From assembly GCF_003591005.1 (NCBI RefSeq), contig NZ_QYYD01000009.1:62001-126000 (forward strand): 64,000 nucleotides of DNA. The letters are read 5' to 3'. A program made the translations under genes and the position numbers. This document shows positions 33,904-42,464 of the stretch, piece after piece. Source of the stretch: Rhodopseudomonas palustris (GTDB lineage: Bacteria; Pseudomonadota; Alphaproteobacteria; Rhizobiales; Xanthobacteraceae). The notes under the pieces are model-generated. The model had not been told where the DNA came from and did no database searches. It was given only the letters and a program-made list of their open reading frames with translations. Every line of letters begins with the position of its first letter. Position 1 is the first letter of the stretch.

Positions 33904-34947
33904 ATGCCTGCTTTTCCGCTCAACGCCTGGTATGCGGCGGCGTGGGACGCCGATATCAAGCACGCGCTGTTGCCGCGCACGATCTGTGGCAAGCACGTCG
34001 TGATGTATCGCAAGGCCGACGGCACGGTCGCCGCGCTCGAAGACGCGTGCTGGCACCGGCTGGTGCCGCTATCCAAGGGGCGGCTCGAAGGCGACACCGT
34101 GGTCTGCGGCTATCACGGCCTGAAGTACAACCCGCAGGGCCGCTGCACCTACATGCCGTCGCAAGAGACGATCAACCCGTCGGCCTGCGTGCGTAGCTAT
34201 CCGGTGGTCGAGCGGCATCGCTTCATCTGGCTGTGGATGGGCGACCCGACGCTGGCCGATCCGGCGCTGGTGCCGGACATGCACTGGAACGACGATCCGG
34301 CCTGGGCCGGCGACGGCAAGACCATCCACGTCAAATGCGACTGGCGGCTGGTGGTCGACAATCTGATGGACCTCACCCACGAGACTTACGTACACGGCTC
34401 CTCGATCGGCAACGAGGCGGTGGCCGAGGCGCCGTTCGACGTCACCCATGGTGATCGCACCGTGACGGTGACGCGTTGGATGCGCGGCATCGAGGCTCCG
34501 CCGTTCTGGGCCGCGCAGCTGCGCAAGCCCGGCCTGGTCGACCGCTGGCAGATCATCCGCTTCGAGGCGCCCGGCACGGTGACGATCGACGTCGGCGTCG
34601 CTCCTGCGGGAAGTGGTGCGCCGGAAGGCGATCGTTCGCAGGGCGTCAACGGCTTCGTGCTCAACACCATGACGCCGGAGACCGAGACGACCTGCCACTA
34701 CTTCTGGGCGTTCGTGCGTAACTACCGGCTCACCGAGCAGCGCCTCACCACCGAGATCCGCGACGGCGTCGCCGGCATTTTCGGCGAGGACGAGCTCATT
34801 CTCGAAGCGCAGCAGCGCGCGATCAGCGAAAACCCGGACCGCGTCTTCTACAACCTCAACATCGACGCCGGCGCGATGTGGTCGCGCAAGCTGATCGACC
34901 GGATGGCAGCGCAGGAAGCCGCACCACGGCTGCAGGCTGCGGAGTAG
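33904..34947 (+). CDS. vanA: Rieske non-heme iron oxygenase, vanillate O-demethylase subunit A-like
   Basis: A 347-residue oxygenase component. The Rieske [2Fe-2S] site is C49-x-H51 and C68-x2-H71 (CWH, CGYH); the mononuclear iron site is D156-x2-H159-x4-H164 in NLMDLTHETYVH. Length and motifs fit VanA-type O-demethylases, which cleave aryl methyl ethers with electrons from VanB. GGGAGG precedes ATG 33904. First gene of a vanA-gntR-vanB operon, 3 bases before the regulator. Substrate may be vanillate or a related methoxyaromatic acid. Confidence 0.88.
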   Translation: MPAFPLNAWYAAAWDADIKHALLPRTICGKHVVMYRKADGTVAALEDACWHRLVPLSKGRLEGDTVVCGYHGLKYNPQGRCTYMPSQETINPSACVRSYPVVERHRFIWLWMGDPTLADPALVPDMHWNDDPAWAGDGKTIHVKCDWRLVVDNLMDLTHETYVHGSSIGNEAVAEAPFDVTHGDRTVTVTRWMRGIEAPPFWAAQLRKPGLVDRWQIIRFEAPGTVTIDVGVAPAGSGAPEGDRSQGVNGFVLNTMTPETETTCHYFWAFVRNYRLTEQRLTTEIRDGVAGIFGEDELILEAQQRAISENPDRVFYNLNIDAGAMWSRKLIDRMAAQEAAPRLQAAE

Positions 34948-34950
34948 GCG

Positions 34951-35706
34951 ATGAACGACAAGGTCGCCGACCGCTCGATGTCGCAGACCGTGCGGGCGCA
35001 GCTGGCGCTGCGCGACATGGTGCTGTCCGGCCAGCTTCGCGCCGGCGAACGGATCTCCGAACTGCAGGCGGTCGAGATCACCGGGGTGTCGCGCACGCCG
35101 GTGCGAATGGCGCTGGTGCGGCTCGAGGACGAAGGCCTGCTGCAGGCGATCCCGTCCGGCGGCTTCATGGTCAAGGCGTTTTCCGAGCGCGACATCCTCG
35201 ACTCGATCGAGCTGCGCGGCACGATGGAAGGCCTCGCCGCCCGCTTCGCCGCCGAGCGCGGCGCCAGTGCGCGGCAGCTCGAGCCGCTGAAGGAATGTCT
35301 CGCCGACATCGATCTGTTGGTGAAGCAGGACCCGATCTCGGTCGAAGCGTTCTCGTCCTACGTGTCCTTGAACGCGCGCTTCCATGCGCTGCTCAACGAA
35401 CTCTCCGGGAGTGGCCCGGTGATGCGGCAGATCGACCGCGTCGCCGCCCTGCCCTTCGCTTCGCCGAGCGCGTTCGTGATGGCGCAGTCGGCGCTGCCGG
35501 AGGCGCATCAGATCCTGATGATCGCGCAGGATCACCACCGCATCGTGGTCGATGCGATCGAGAACCGCGAAGGCGGCCGCGCCGAGGCGGTGATGCGCGA
35601 GCACGCGCGGCTCGCGGTGCGCAATCTGCGGCTGGCGCTACGCAACCGCACGCATCTCGATCTGTTGCCGGCGCTGACGCTGGTGACCTCGGCGGCGGAC
35701 AGATAG
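34951..35706 (+). CDS. GntR family (FCD domain) regulator of the van-type operon
   Basis: A 251-residue regulator: N-terminal winged helix-turn-helix (about 15-75, ISELQAVEITGVSRTPVRMALVRLE in two pieces) and C-terminal all-helical FCD effector domain (about 90-235) with the metal-binding His pattern. VanR-type repressors of this class respond to aromatic acids. It sits between the oxygenase and reductase genes (3 and 9 bases), so it is co-transcribed and probably autoregulated through the TGGTATACAA repeats upstream. Confidence 0.88.
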   Translation: MNDKVADRSMSQTVRAQLALRDMVLSGQLRAGERISELQAVEITGVSRTPVRMALVRLEDEGLLQAIPSGGFMVKAFSERDILDSIELRGTMEGLAARFAAERGASARQLEPLKECLADIDLLVKQDPISVEAFSSYVSLNARFHALLNELSGSGPVMRQIDRVAALPFASPSAFVMAQSALPEAHQILMIAQDHHRIVVDAIENREGGRAEAVMREHARLAVRNLRLALRNRTHLDLLPALTLVTSAADR

Positions 35707-35715
35707 GAGCCTCGC

Positions 35716-36705
35716 ATGCGTTTCGCCGAGCACTGGAGCCACGCCACCGTCGTCGCGACGCGCGATCTGTCGTCGACCGTTCGCGAGATCACGCTGAAGC
35801 CGGACCTGCCGGCGGCCAATTGGGCGCCGGGCAGCCACATCAGCGTCGCGGTGCTGATCGACGGCCAGCCGGAGCGGCGCAGCTACTCGCTGATCCCGTG
35901 TGCGGATGGCCTGCTGCGCATTGCCGTGCGCCTCGCCGACGACAGCCGCGGCGGATCGCGCGCGATGTGGGCGCTGCAGCCGGGCGGCCGCCTGGAGATC
36001 ACCAACCCGACCTCGCTGTTCGAGATCGACTGGAGCCGGCAGCATTACTGCCTGATCGCCGGCGGCATCGGCGTGACGCCGATGCTCGGCATCGCCGCGG
36101 CGCTGGCCCGCAAGGGCGTCGGCCTGTCGATGCACTACGCAGCGAAGTCGCGCGAGGACGCCGCGCTGCATGATGAGTTGAGCGCCTTGCTCGGCGACCG
36201 CTTCACCCTTCACGCCAGTTCACAGGGCGCGCGGCTGAACCTCGCGGCCACCTTCGCGGCCTTGCCGACCGATGCGATCGCCGTGGTATGCGGCCCCCTG
36301 CGGATGCTCGAGGCTGCCAAGCACGCCTGGGCCGACGCCGGCCGCCTGGCCAGCGATCTCTGCTTCGAGACCTTCGGCTCAAGCGGCCGCTTGCCGACCC
36401 GTGAATTCCGCATCCGGATCGAGACCACCGGGCAGGAAATCCTGGTGCCGCGCGATCGCTCGATGCTCGACGTCCTCAACGCCGCCGGCTTCGAGGTGAT
36501 CTCGGATTGCCAGCGCGGCGAATGCGGCGTCTGCGCGATCGACGTCGCCCGTGTCGACGGCGAGATCGACCACCGCGACGTGTTCTTCAGCGCCGAGCAG
36601 AAGCAGCACAACGGCAAGATCTGCCCCTGCGTATCGCGCGCGAATGGAACGGTGACGATCGATACGCTGTACCGGGCGGATGAACTGCCGGGCGTGGCGG
36701 CGTAA
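35716..36705 (+). CDS. vanB: Phthalate-dioxygenase-reductase-type oxidoreductase, VanB-like
   Basis: A 329-residue reductase with three parts in order: FMN/FAD-binding barrel (about 5-100, ERRSYSLI), NAD-binding domain (about 105-225, IAGGIGVTPMLGIAAAL) and a C-terminal plant-type [2Fe-2S] ferredoxin with Cys in CQRGECGVC and the final CPC (about 270-310). It passes electrons from NADH to the VanA-like oxygenase. Last gene of the operon; ribosome site GGAG precedes ATG 35716. Confidence 0.9.
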   Translation: MRFAEHWSHATVVATRDLSSTVREITLKPDLPAANWAPGSHISVAVLIDGQPERRSYSLIPCADGLLRIAVRLADDSRGGSRAMWALQPGGRLEITNPTSLFEIDWSRQHYCLIAGGIGVTPMLGIAAALARKGVGLSMHYAAKSREDAALHDELSALLGDRFTLHASSQGARLNLAATFAALPTDAIAVVCGPLRMLEAAKHAWADAGRLASDLCFETFGSSGRLPTREFRIRIETTGQEILVPRDRSMLDVLNAAGFEVISDCQRGECGVCAIDVARVDGEIDHRDVFFSAEQKQHNGKICPCVSRANGTVTIDTLYRADELPGVAA

Positions 36706-36730
36706 GCCCTTTACGTTCTGGAACGAAGTA

Positions 36731-36939
36731 ACCCCTCCCCGGGCAGGGCCAGTTCCTTCTCCCCGCGCGCGGGAGAAGGGTGGGATGAGGGGGCGTTTCC
36801 ACGCAGCCGAGCTGCCCACCCTATTCATCGATATCGTACAAGATATTGAAGGCTCAGGCTCGCGGACGCGCCCCCTCACCCGCCCCGGCTTCGCTTCGCT
36901 CTGCCGGGTCGACCTCTCCCCGCGCGCGGGGAGAGGTTA
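36731..36939. repeat. Inverted palindromic repeat pair (CTCTCCCCGCGCGCGGGGAG type)
   Basis: Two facing elements, one with CTTCTCCCCGCGCGCGGGAG and GATGAGGGGGCG, the other with CGCCCCCTCACCCG and CTCCCCGCGCGCGGGGAG. They fill the gap after vanB and probably form a long imperfect stem. No gene in this stretch. Confidence 0.7.
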
Positions 36940-36965
36940 GGACGCGCTTCGATGAATCGAGGCGC

Positions 36966-37250
36966 TCAGCGCCACCCCTCGTGCACATCCGTCGGCTGGT
37001 CGCACACCCATTCGGGGCGCAGCATGACCTGGCAGCCTTTGTCGAACGGCAGCGCGCAGACGCGGCGGTGGTCTTGCATGATCTCGATCGCCCAGGTTTT
37101 GGGCACGGTCGGTTGCAGTTGGATCAGCCGTTGGATCACGCCGGCCGCGAACAGCGTCGCGTCGATGTCGTCAGCCAGAGCCGCCCCGTCGTGGCCCGGG
37201 CCATCGACGCGGTTGATCGGATCGCAGACATGAAAGCGGTAGAACGGCAT
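36966..37250 (-). CDS. DUF6894-like small protein
   Basis: A 94-residue soluble protein beginning MPFYRFHVCDPINRVDG, the Tyr/Phe-His opening I associate with DUF6894 proteins of rhizobia, followed by DGAALADDIDATLFAAGV. A related protein is encoded at 44682-44939 (MPKYYFNTRIG). The in-frame ATG 37298 would add 16 atypical residues, so 37250 is preferred though it has no strong ribosome site. Function unknown. Confidence 0.6.
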   Translation of the reverse strand: MPFYRFHVCDPINRVDGPGHDGAALADDIDATLFAAGVIQRLIQLQPTVPKTWAIEIMQDHRRVCALPFDKGCQVMLRPEWVCDQPTDVHEGWR

Positions 37251-37309
37251 CGTCGCAGCATGGCGGAGCCGGCCCGGCCCCGAAATGATGTAAATCAAAC
37301 CAGCCGAGC

Positions 37310-37972
37310 TTAGCCGATCACCCTTTGGCTCAGCAAGCAGTTAGCAGTCTGAAAGAGATCACAGGGAACCCGGCTGGCCGACCGCGGCTTCTCCGCCAGC
37401 TGATAGTTCAGATGCGCTTTCACGGTCGGCCACTCCGGCGCGATGATCGAGTACACCACCGTGTCACGCAGCGTCCCGTTCGGCGCGATCTGATGGTTAC
37501 GCAGAATTCCGTCCTGCTTGGCGCCGAGCCGTTCGATACCGCGGCGGGATTGATGATTGAAAAAGTGAGTACGGAACTCCACCGCGATACAGTCCAGCGC
37601 CTCGAATGCGTGCCTCAGCAGCAGCAGCTTGCATTGCGTGTTCAGCCCGGTGCGCTGGACGCGCGATGCATACCAGGTCGAGCCGATTTCGACCCTGCGG
37701 TTGGCGGCGTCGACATTCATGTAGGTGGTCATGCCGGCGATGCGGCCGTCCGCATCGCGCACCGTCCACGGCAGCATTGCACCTTGCGCCTGCAGCGCCA
37801 GGCGGCGCGCGATTTCCGCCTCCATCTTGGCGGGCTCCGGGATGAACGTGTACCACAGCTTCCACAGCTCGCCGTCCTGCACGGCCTCGATCAGCCCGTC
37901 GCGGTGAGCCGGCTGCAGAGGCTCCAGCGTCGCGTGCGGTCCGCTGAGGGTGACGGGTTCGAGCCAGGGCAT
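37310..37972 (-). CDS. GNAT family N-acetyltransferase (RimJ/RimL type)
   Basis: A 220-residue GNAT protein of the RimJ/RimL-like Acetyltransf_3 group: N-terminal LSGPHATLEPLQPAHRDGLIEA, beta-strands with IAGMTTYMNVD and VEIGSTWY, then a QRTGLNTQCKLLLLRHAFE stretch at the acetyl-CoA pocket, and late SRRGIERLGAKQDG. It should acetylate an amine, protein N-terminus or small molecule; target unknown. Full length with an extra C-terminal tail of about 25 residues. Confidence 0.85.
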   Translation of the reverse strand: MPWLEPVTLSGPHATLEPLQPAHRDGLIEAVQDGELWKLWYTFIPEPAKMEAEIARRLALQAQGAMLPWTVRDADGRIAGMTTYMNVDAANRRVEIGSTWYASRVQRTGLNTQCKLLLLRHAFEALDCIAVEFRTHFFNHQSRRGIERLGAKQDGILRNHQIAPNGTLRDTVVYSIIAPEWPTVKAHLNYQLAEKPRSASRVPCDLFQTANCLLSQRVIG

Positions 37973-38009
37973 CTGCGCGCTTCCTTGTTGATGAGGCGCT
38001 CAACTTAGC

Positions 38010-38098
38010 CGTCATGGCCGGGCTTGTCCCGGCCATCCACGTCTTTTTCGGCGCATCGCTGCAAGGCGTGGATGCCCGGGACAAGCCCGGGCATGACG
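38010..38098. repeat. 90-bp composite palindromic repeat, family A copy 2
   Basis: Bounded by CGTCATGG and GCATGACG with inner GGCCGGGCTTGTCCCGGCC and GCCCGGGACAAGCCCGGGC. Same architecture as 2534-2623 and 56083-56172; lies between two same-direction genes. Confidence 0.85.
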
Positions 38099-38128
38099 AA
38101 GCAGTCGTAGTGGCTCGTCGACAACCGC

Positions 38129-39058
38129 TTACTTGTTCAAGAAATTGAGCGGCAGGCCGCCGCGCGGCCAGTCCATGGCGATGAGTTCGCCCTTGCCGGA
38201 CAGCGTGATGTAGGCCGTTTTCAGTTCGGGGCCGCCGAATGCGATGTTGGTGGTGACGCGGTCGCCGGTCTCCACCTGCTCGACCAGCGTGCCGTCCGGC
38301 GCGATCACCGAGATGCAGCCGGAGACGAGCGTCGCGACGCAGACATTGCCGCCGGCTTCGACCGCCAGCGAATCGAACATCTGATAGCCGCCGAGGCCGG
38401 CGATCGGTTTGCCCTTCTCGCCGCGATAGATCACGTCGCGCGGCCTGACCTCGCCCGGCGCAGAGATGTCGTAAGCCCACAACCGCGCCGTCGGGGTTTC
38501 GGCCGCGTACATCGTGGTCTCGTCCGGCGACAGGCCGATGCCGTTGAGCGGCAGCGTGCCGAACACCTGCTCGGTGATCTCGCTCATGCCAGGCTTGATG
38601 TAGTAAGCCGCGCCGACGTCCATGTCGCGGGCGCGGCGCTTGCCGAGATCGGTGAACCACAGCCCGCCGTGCTTGTCGAAGACGAGGTCGTTCGGCCCCT
38701 TCAGCGGATGCTCGCCGCATGTGTCGAACAGCGTTTCCACCGCGCCGCTCTGCAGATCGACGCGCTGGATCGAGCCGCCGATGTATTCGTGCGCGGCCGG
38801 CGCGCCCGGCATCATCGTGCCGCGTGACGGAAACCAGCCAAACCCGCCGTTATTGCAGATGTACATCTTGCCGTCCGGCCCGAGCGCGGCGCCGTTCGGG
38901 CCGCCCGGAATCTTCGCGACGACTTCCTTGCGGCCGTCGGGCCAGACCCGCGTCAGCTGCTGCGCCCGGATCTCGACCAGCACCACCGAGCCATCGGCCA
39001 TCACCACCGGGCCTTCAGGGAAAGCGAGATCAGTGGCGAGTACGCGGATGTTGGACAT
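38129..39058 (-). CDS. SMP-30/gluconolactonase family protein
   Basis: A 309-residue six-bladed beta-propeller of the SMP-30/gluconolaconase/LRE type. Seen: FPEGPVVMADGSVVLVEI (first blade with the metal Glu), GPNGAALGPDGKMYICNNGG, LKGPNDLVFDKHGGLWFTD and PNGIGLSPD-like blade (LNGIGLSPDE). Members hydrolyse aldonolactones or other lactones. GGGAGGATTC precedes ATG 39058; the frame continues upstream without a site. No carbohydrate genes adjacent, so substrate is open. Confidence 0.88.
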   Translation of the reverse strand: MSNIRVLATDLAFPEGPVVMADGSVVLVEIRAQQLTRVWPDGRKEVVAKIPGGPNGAALGPDGKMYICNNGGFGWFPSRGTMMPGAPAAHEYIGGSIQRVDLQSGAVETLFDTCGEHPLKGPNDLVFDKHGGLWFTDLGKRRARDMDVGAAYYIKPGMSEITEQVFGTLPLNGIGLSPDETTMYAAETPTARLWAYDISAPGEVRPRDVIYRGEKGKPIAGLGGYQMFDSLAVEAGGNVCVATLVSGCISVIAPDGTLVEQVETGDRVTTNIAFGGPELKTAYITLSGKGELIAMDWPRGGLPLNFLNK

Positions 39059-39189
39059 GAATCCTCCCGATGGTTGTTGTTGCCGGGCGGATGCATCCCG
39101 CGCCGAGTTGGCCGGGATGTTAGGCATGTCGGCAGGCGAAGCCAAGCAGAGCGCCGTTGCGGAATTCCGTGGAACGGCACGCGCGGTTA

Positions 39190-39558
39190 TTACTTCGCGT
39201 CAGTCTTGGCCGGAGGCGCATCCTTGGCCGCATCCTTAGGCGCGGCCTGGGCCGGCGCAGCCGGCTCCGGCTTTTTCGGCGGCGCCTGCAATTGCTCGAC
39301 GCTCTTCTGCATCGCCGCCAGCGCGGTCTTCAGCGCCTCGATCTGACGGTTGGCCGCATCGAGCTTCTGCTGCTGTTCGAGCCGCGCCTTGTCGAGCGAC
39401 TTCTTCAGGAAGTCGACATTGCTCTGCAGGCAGCTGGTGCGCCGCTCCATGGTCTTCTCGACGGTGCAGATCTCGATGCCAGGAACGTCCTGCGCCAGCG
39501 CCGCGGTGCTGCCGAGCAGCGCCGTCGCCATCGTCCACGCCAGGGCTCTGCAGATCAT
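39190..39558 (-). CDS. Exported coiled-coil protein, unknown function
   Basis: A 122-residue protein with a signal peptide (about 1-23, ALA-QD), a region with two Cys (EICTVEK and SCLQSN), a heptad-rich coiled coil (about 48-92) and an Ala/Pro/Lys-rich tail. ATG 39558 is preferred because GGAGAG lies 5 bases upstream. Probably periplasmic and oligomeric. No family or partner recognised. Confidence 0.65.
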   Translation of the reverse strand: MICRALAWTMATALLGSTAALAQDVPGIEICTVEKTMERRTSCLQSNVDFLKKSLDKARLEQQQKLDAANRQIEALKTALAAMQKSVEQLQAPPKKPEPAAPAQAAPKDAAKDAPPAKTDAK

Positions 39559-39669
39559 CGGTCTCTCCATGCTTGATTGCAGGCCAGCAAGCGGCTTTCG
39601 CCGAGTGCTGTCAACGCCCGCATGCCGCGGCGGGTTGCCGGACTCGCGGCGTCATGCGAGATTCGCCCG

Positions 39670-39954
39670 ATGCAAGAGATCGCCGCCGAAGAAGAGTGTT
39701 TCGTCTATGTGCTCGGCTGCGCCAGCGCGGGCCGCTACCTGACCTATGTCGGCTGGACGCTCGATCTCGACCGCCGGCTCGGACAGCACAACGCCGGCAC
39801 CGGCGCGCGCTCGACGCGAGGGCGCAGCTGGGTGCTGATCCACAGCGAGCGCTTCACCTGCCGTCAGGACGCGATGAGCCGCGAATGGCACCTCAAGCGC
39901 GATCGCGCGTTTAGACGGAGCCTGGTCGCCAAGGCGCGGGCCAAGCAAGCCTGA
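39670..39954 (+). CDS. GIY-YIG nuclease superfamily protein (UPF0213-like)
   Basis: A 94-residue protein consisting of one GIY-YIG domain: the signature strands FVYVLGCAS...LTYVGWT, then DRRLGQHNAGTGARSTRGR and a late EWHLKRDRAFRR with the usual catalytic-type Arg and Glu. These small stand-alone forms (UPF0213/YhbQ-like) may act on DNA, but their role is unclear. ATG 39670 is chosen at the domain start; upstream in-frame sequence is unrelated. Neighbours are unrelated. Confidence 0.85.
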   Translation: MQEIAAEEECFVYVLGCASAGRYLTYVGWTLDLDRRLGQHNAGTGARSTRGRSWVLIHSERFTCRQDAMSREWHLKRDRAFRRSLVAKARAKQA

Positions 39955-39997
39955 CCTCCTGACCAGCTGTTCCGGTTTGCGACAAGGCTGCCGCCGC

Positions 39998-40064
39998 ATC
40001 TTAACATTTGGAACAGCGGCGGAACGAAGCGGGCCCGAATCGGAGCGAATCAGGATGCAGGCTG
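39998..40064 (+). repeat. 67-bp direct repeat, copy 1, with GAAC-N7-GAAC core
   Basis: Begins ATCTTAACATTTGGAACAGC and contains GAACGAAGCGG plus two GAATC motifs (GANTC, CcrM methylation sites). It aligns at about 70% identity with 40265-40332 on the same strand. The two lie in a 481-base gap (39955-40435) with no convincing gene; a small open frame between them has no ribosome site of note. Confidence 0.6.
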
Positions 40065-40264
40065 TCGCCCCCCTCAAGAAGTCGAGGAAATCAGGGTTGC
40101 GAGATGTTGGAGATCATGGCGCGGCATCTCCTCTGGAGTGCGAAACGCGGAGAAGTTGTTAACACCGCACGGCTTGCGGCCGCTCTCAGCTTCCCGAGCC
40201 TTACTCGCGCCGATCTTCAGCCGCACATCATCGCTGTCCCGCGCTGTGACACTGCTCGCAGCCG

Positions 40265-40332
40265 ATCTTAACGTCTGGAACACGCGAAGAACGAAGCGGC
40301 GACGAATCACCGCGAATCAGCAAACAAGCCTG
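40265..40332 (+). repeat. 67-bp direct repeat, copy 2, with GAAC-N7-GAAC core
   Basis: Begins ATCTTAACGTCTGGAACACG. It keeps the same GAAC-N7-GAAC spacing, the GAACGAAGCGG block and both GAATC motifs at the positions found in copy 1, while the bases between them differ. Confidence 0.6.
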
Positions 40333-40435
40333 CTGGGCGGCTAGATGTCGGTGAGAGTGGCCGAGCTTCCCACAACACCTGCTCGCCACTACGCGCAACG
40401 TGGCGGCCAATCTCGCTCCAAACGTTAACGCGGCG

Positions 40436-42211
40436 TCAGGCCGCGCCTTTCGTCAGGCTCAGCACCTTAGCTCGATGCGCCACCGCCTGCTTGGCGGCGG
40501 CGGTGTGGGTGAACATCTCCAGCTCGGTCTCGTCGCCGTCCGTCACCGGCGTCAGTGCTGCGTCCATGTAGTCGTAGCGCTTGGGATCGCGCGCCACCCG
40601 GTAGGCGACCTTGCTAAGCCCCCACGCCGTCGACAGGATCACGCCGGTCTTGCGCACGAGCTCCAGCGCCAGTCGCGGCCAGAACAGCAGCGCGCTCTCG
40701 CGCGGCAGGCCGGGCCGCCGCTCGCTCGGATGCCGCAGCCGGAAGATGCCGCTCTGCAGCGGATGGACGTTCTCCAGCGACACCGCCAGCGAGAAAGTCA
40801 GCAGCAGCTTCACCATGCTGTCCATCTTGATACCGGTCTTGCCGGCACGGCGCAGCAGCGTCTCGATGTGTGCCGGCTCGTAGTAGTGCCGCCAGACCTG
40901 CTGATAGATGGCTTCCCACTGCTGCTGCGACATTTTCGGATGCGCGGTGCAGACGTGTTCGATGTCGTATTTGTTGAGATCGGCATCCATCGCGATCCCG
41001 GCCTTCCACAGCTTCTGATGATCTTCCGAGCCTGGCAGCGGCGTCAGGCAGAAGAACTCCAGGATGTCGATCGGCAGTTCGCGCTTGATGATGTCGATGT
41101 CGGCCAGAATGCTTTCGGGCGTATCGGCCGGGAAGCCGAGAATATAACCGGCCAGCGTGATGATGCCCTGCGCCTTCCAGGCGAGCAGCATCGCGCGATA
41201 TTCGGTGATCTTGTTCTGCCGCTTGTTGGCGGCGAGCAGCGTCTCGGGGTTGATGCTCTCGAGCCCGAGAAAAACGCGGGTGACGCCGGCACGTTTGCAT
41301 TTCTCGATGAAGTTGGGGATCTTGTGACACAGCGTGTCGACCTGGATCAGCAGGCCGAGCGGGATGCCCTGCTCTTCCTTCAGCCAGATCAGCCGATCGA
41401 GGATCGCTTCCCAATCCTTGTTGCGCGCGAAGTTGTCGTCGGTGATGAAGAACTTCGAAACGCCCTGCTGCCAGTTGGCGCGGACCAGCGCTTCGACATC
41501 GTCCGGCGAGCGATAGCGCGACTTGCGGCCCTGGACGTTGATGATGGTGCAGAACGAGCACTGATACGGGCAGCCGCGACCGGCATCGAATGAGGTCGAC
41601 AGCCCGAGCGTGCGCTTGACGTTGGCGAGCGGCAGATACGGCACCGGCGTGCCTTCGATGCCGGGCAGATCGTCGAGATAGTTGTAGACCGGCTGCAATT
41701 TGCCGCTGGCCGCATCGCGCAGCAACGCATCGATCCGCCCCTCGGCCTCGCCGGCGAAGATCGATACGCCAAGGTCGCGGCAGGCGTCGAGATCGACCGC
41801 TTTGCCGTCGAGCATCGACAGGCACCCCGACACATGAAAGCCGCCGATCGCGACCGGGATGTTGGCCGCGCGGAACGGCCGCGCAATGTCGAGCGCGCGC
41901 GGATACTGGTTCGACTGCACGCCGATCAGTCCGACCATGCCGAAATTGCCGTTGGCGGCGAACCGCTTGAGTAATTTGGGGATGTCGATCCGGGTGTTGA
42001 ACTCGTCCATCGCTTCGATGTCGATCTCGACATCAGGACCGAGCACCTGCCGGGCCGCGCTGTCCTGCGCGATGCCGTAGACGCTCGCCAGCGAGTTGGA
42101 GGGGATGGTGGCGCGCCACCAACGGATCACATAGCCATCGTCGCCATAATGCGACGGCTTGATCAGCAGCAATTGGAAGCGGCGCTTCTGGCGGTTCTCG
42201 GCAATCGACAC
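40436..42211 (-). CDS. B12-binding radical SAM protein, unknown function
   Basis: A 591-residue protein with an N-terminal cobalamin-binding-like Rossmann domain (about 10-165; VGLIGVQSNQYP, then IPVAIGGFHVSG) and a radical SAM domain with the cluster motif C214-x3-C218-x2-C221 (RGCPYQCSFC), plus a C-terminal extension of about 150 residues. Members do methyl transfers or ring rearrangements on unreactive carbons (hopanoid methylases and BchE are known types), but the substrate is not evident. No obvious ribosome site exists; GTG 42211 starts right before the conserved part. A hairpin at 42378-42399 lies upstream. Confidence 0.8.
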   Translation of the reverse strand: MSIAENRQKRRFQLLLIKPSHYGDDGYVIRWWRATIPSNSLASVYGIAQDSAARQVLGPDVEIDIEAMDEFNTRIDIPKLLKRFAANGNFGMVGLIGVQSNQYPRALDIARPFRAANIPVAIGGFHVSGCLSMLDGKAVDLDACRDLGVSIFAGEAEGRIDALLRDAASGKLQPVYNYLDDLPGIEGTPVPYLPLANVKRTLGLSTSFDAGRGCPYQCSFCTIINVQGRKSRYRSPDDVEALVRANWQQGVSKFFITDDNFARNKDWEAILDRLIWLKEEQGIPLGLLIQVDTLCHKIPNFIEKCKRAGVTRVFLGLESINPETLLAANKRQNKITEYRAMLLAWKAQGIITLAGYILGFPADTPESILADIDIIKRELPIDILEFFCLTPLPGSEDHQKLWKAGIAMDADLNKYDIEHVCTAHPKMSQQQWEAIYQQVWRHYYEPAHIETLLRRAGKTGIKMDSMVKLLLTFSLAVSLENVHPLQSGIFRLRHPSERRPGLPRESALLFWPRLALELVRKTGVILSTAWGLSKVAYRVARDPKRYDYMDAALTPVTDGDETELEMFTHTAAAKQAVAHRAKVLSLTKGAA

Positions 42212-42377
42212 CAGCCATCCCCTGCGATCGAAGTGATCAACGCAGACCGGTCGGACTGCGTAGCAGCAAGTTCGTTGGGAATGCTGACGAGAACCACGCG
42301 CGGCCGCAAGTGTAATCAGCCGGCTCAGGCGCAGACGGTCGATCCGCCCGCCCGATCGTTGCGAAAATGCCGCATCT

Positions 42378-42399
42378 TTTCGGTCAAAACAGACCGAAA
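42378..42399. terminator. Hairpin between DUF3297 gene and radical SAM gene
   Basis: Perfect 8-bp stem TTTCGGTC/GACCGAAA with loop AAAACA. Located downstream of the minus-strand DUF3297 gene, so a terminator for gpx-DUF3297 is likely; an operator for the radical SAM gene is the alternative. Confidence 0.45.
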
Positions 42400-42464
42400 T
42401 CGTCATTGCGTCGTCATCGGCGCGGCCCGTACCGGCGATGGTCCGAGCTGGGCGCCCGACGCTC

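Noticed and set aside
36711-36732. Palindrome TTACGTTCTGGAACG after vanB as an SOS box or terminator
   Set aside because: Spacing does not fit GTTC-N7-GTTC and no T-run follows; probably part of the adjacent repeat.
40008-40271. Small open frames between the 67-bp direct repeats
   Set aside because: No convincing ribosome site or recognisable product; the flanking repeat suggests a non-coding region.
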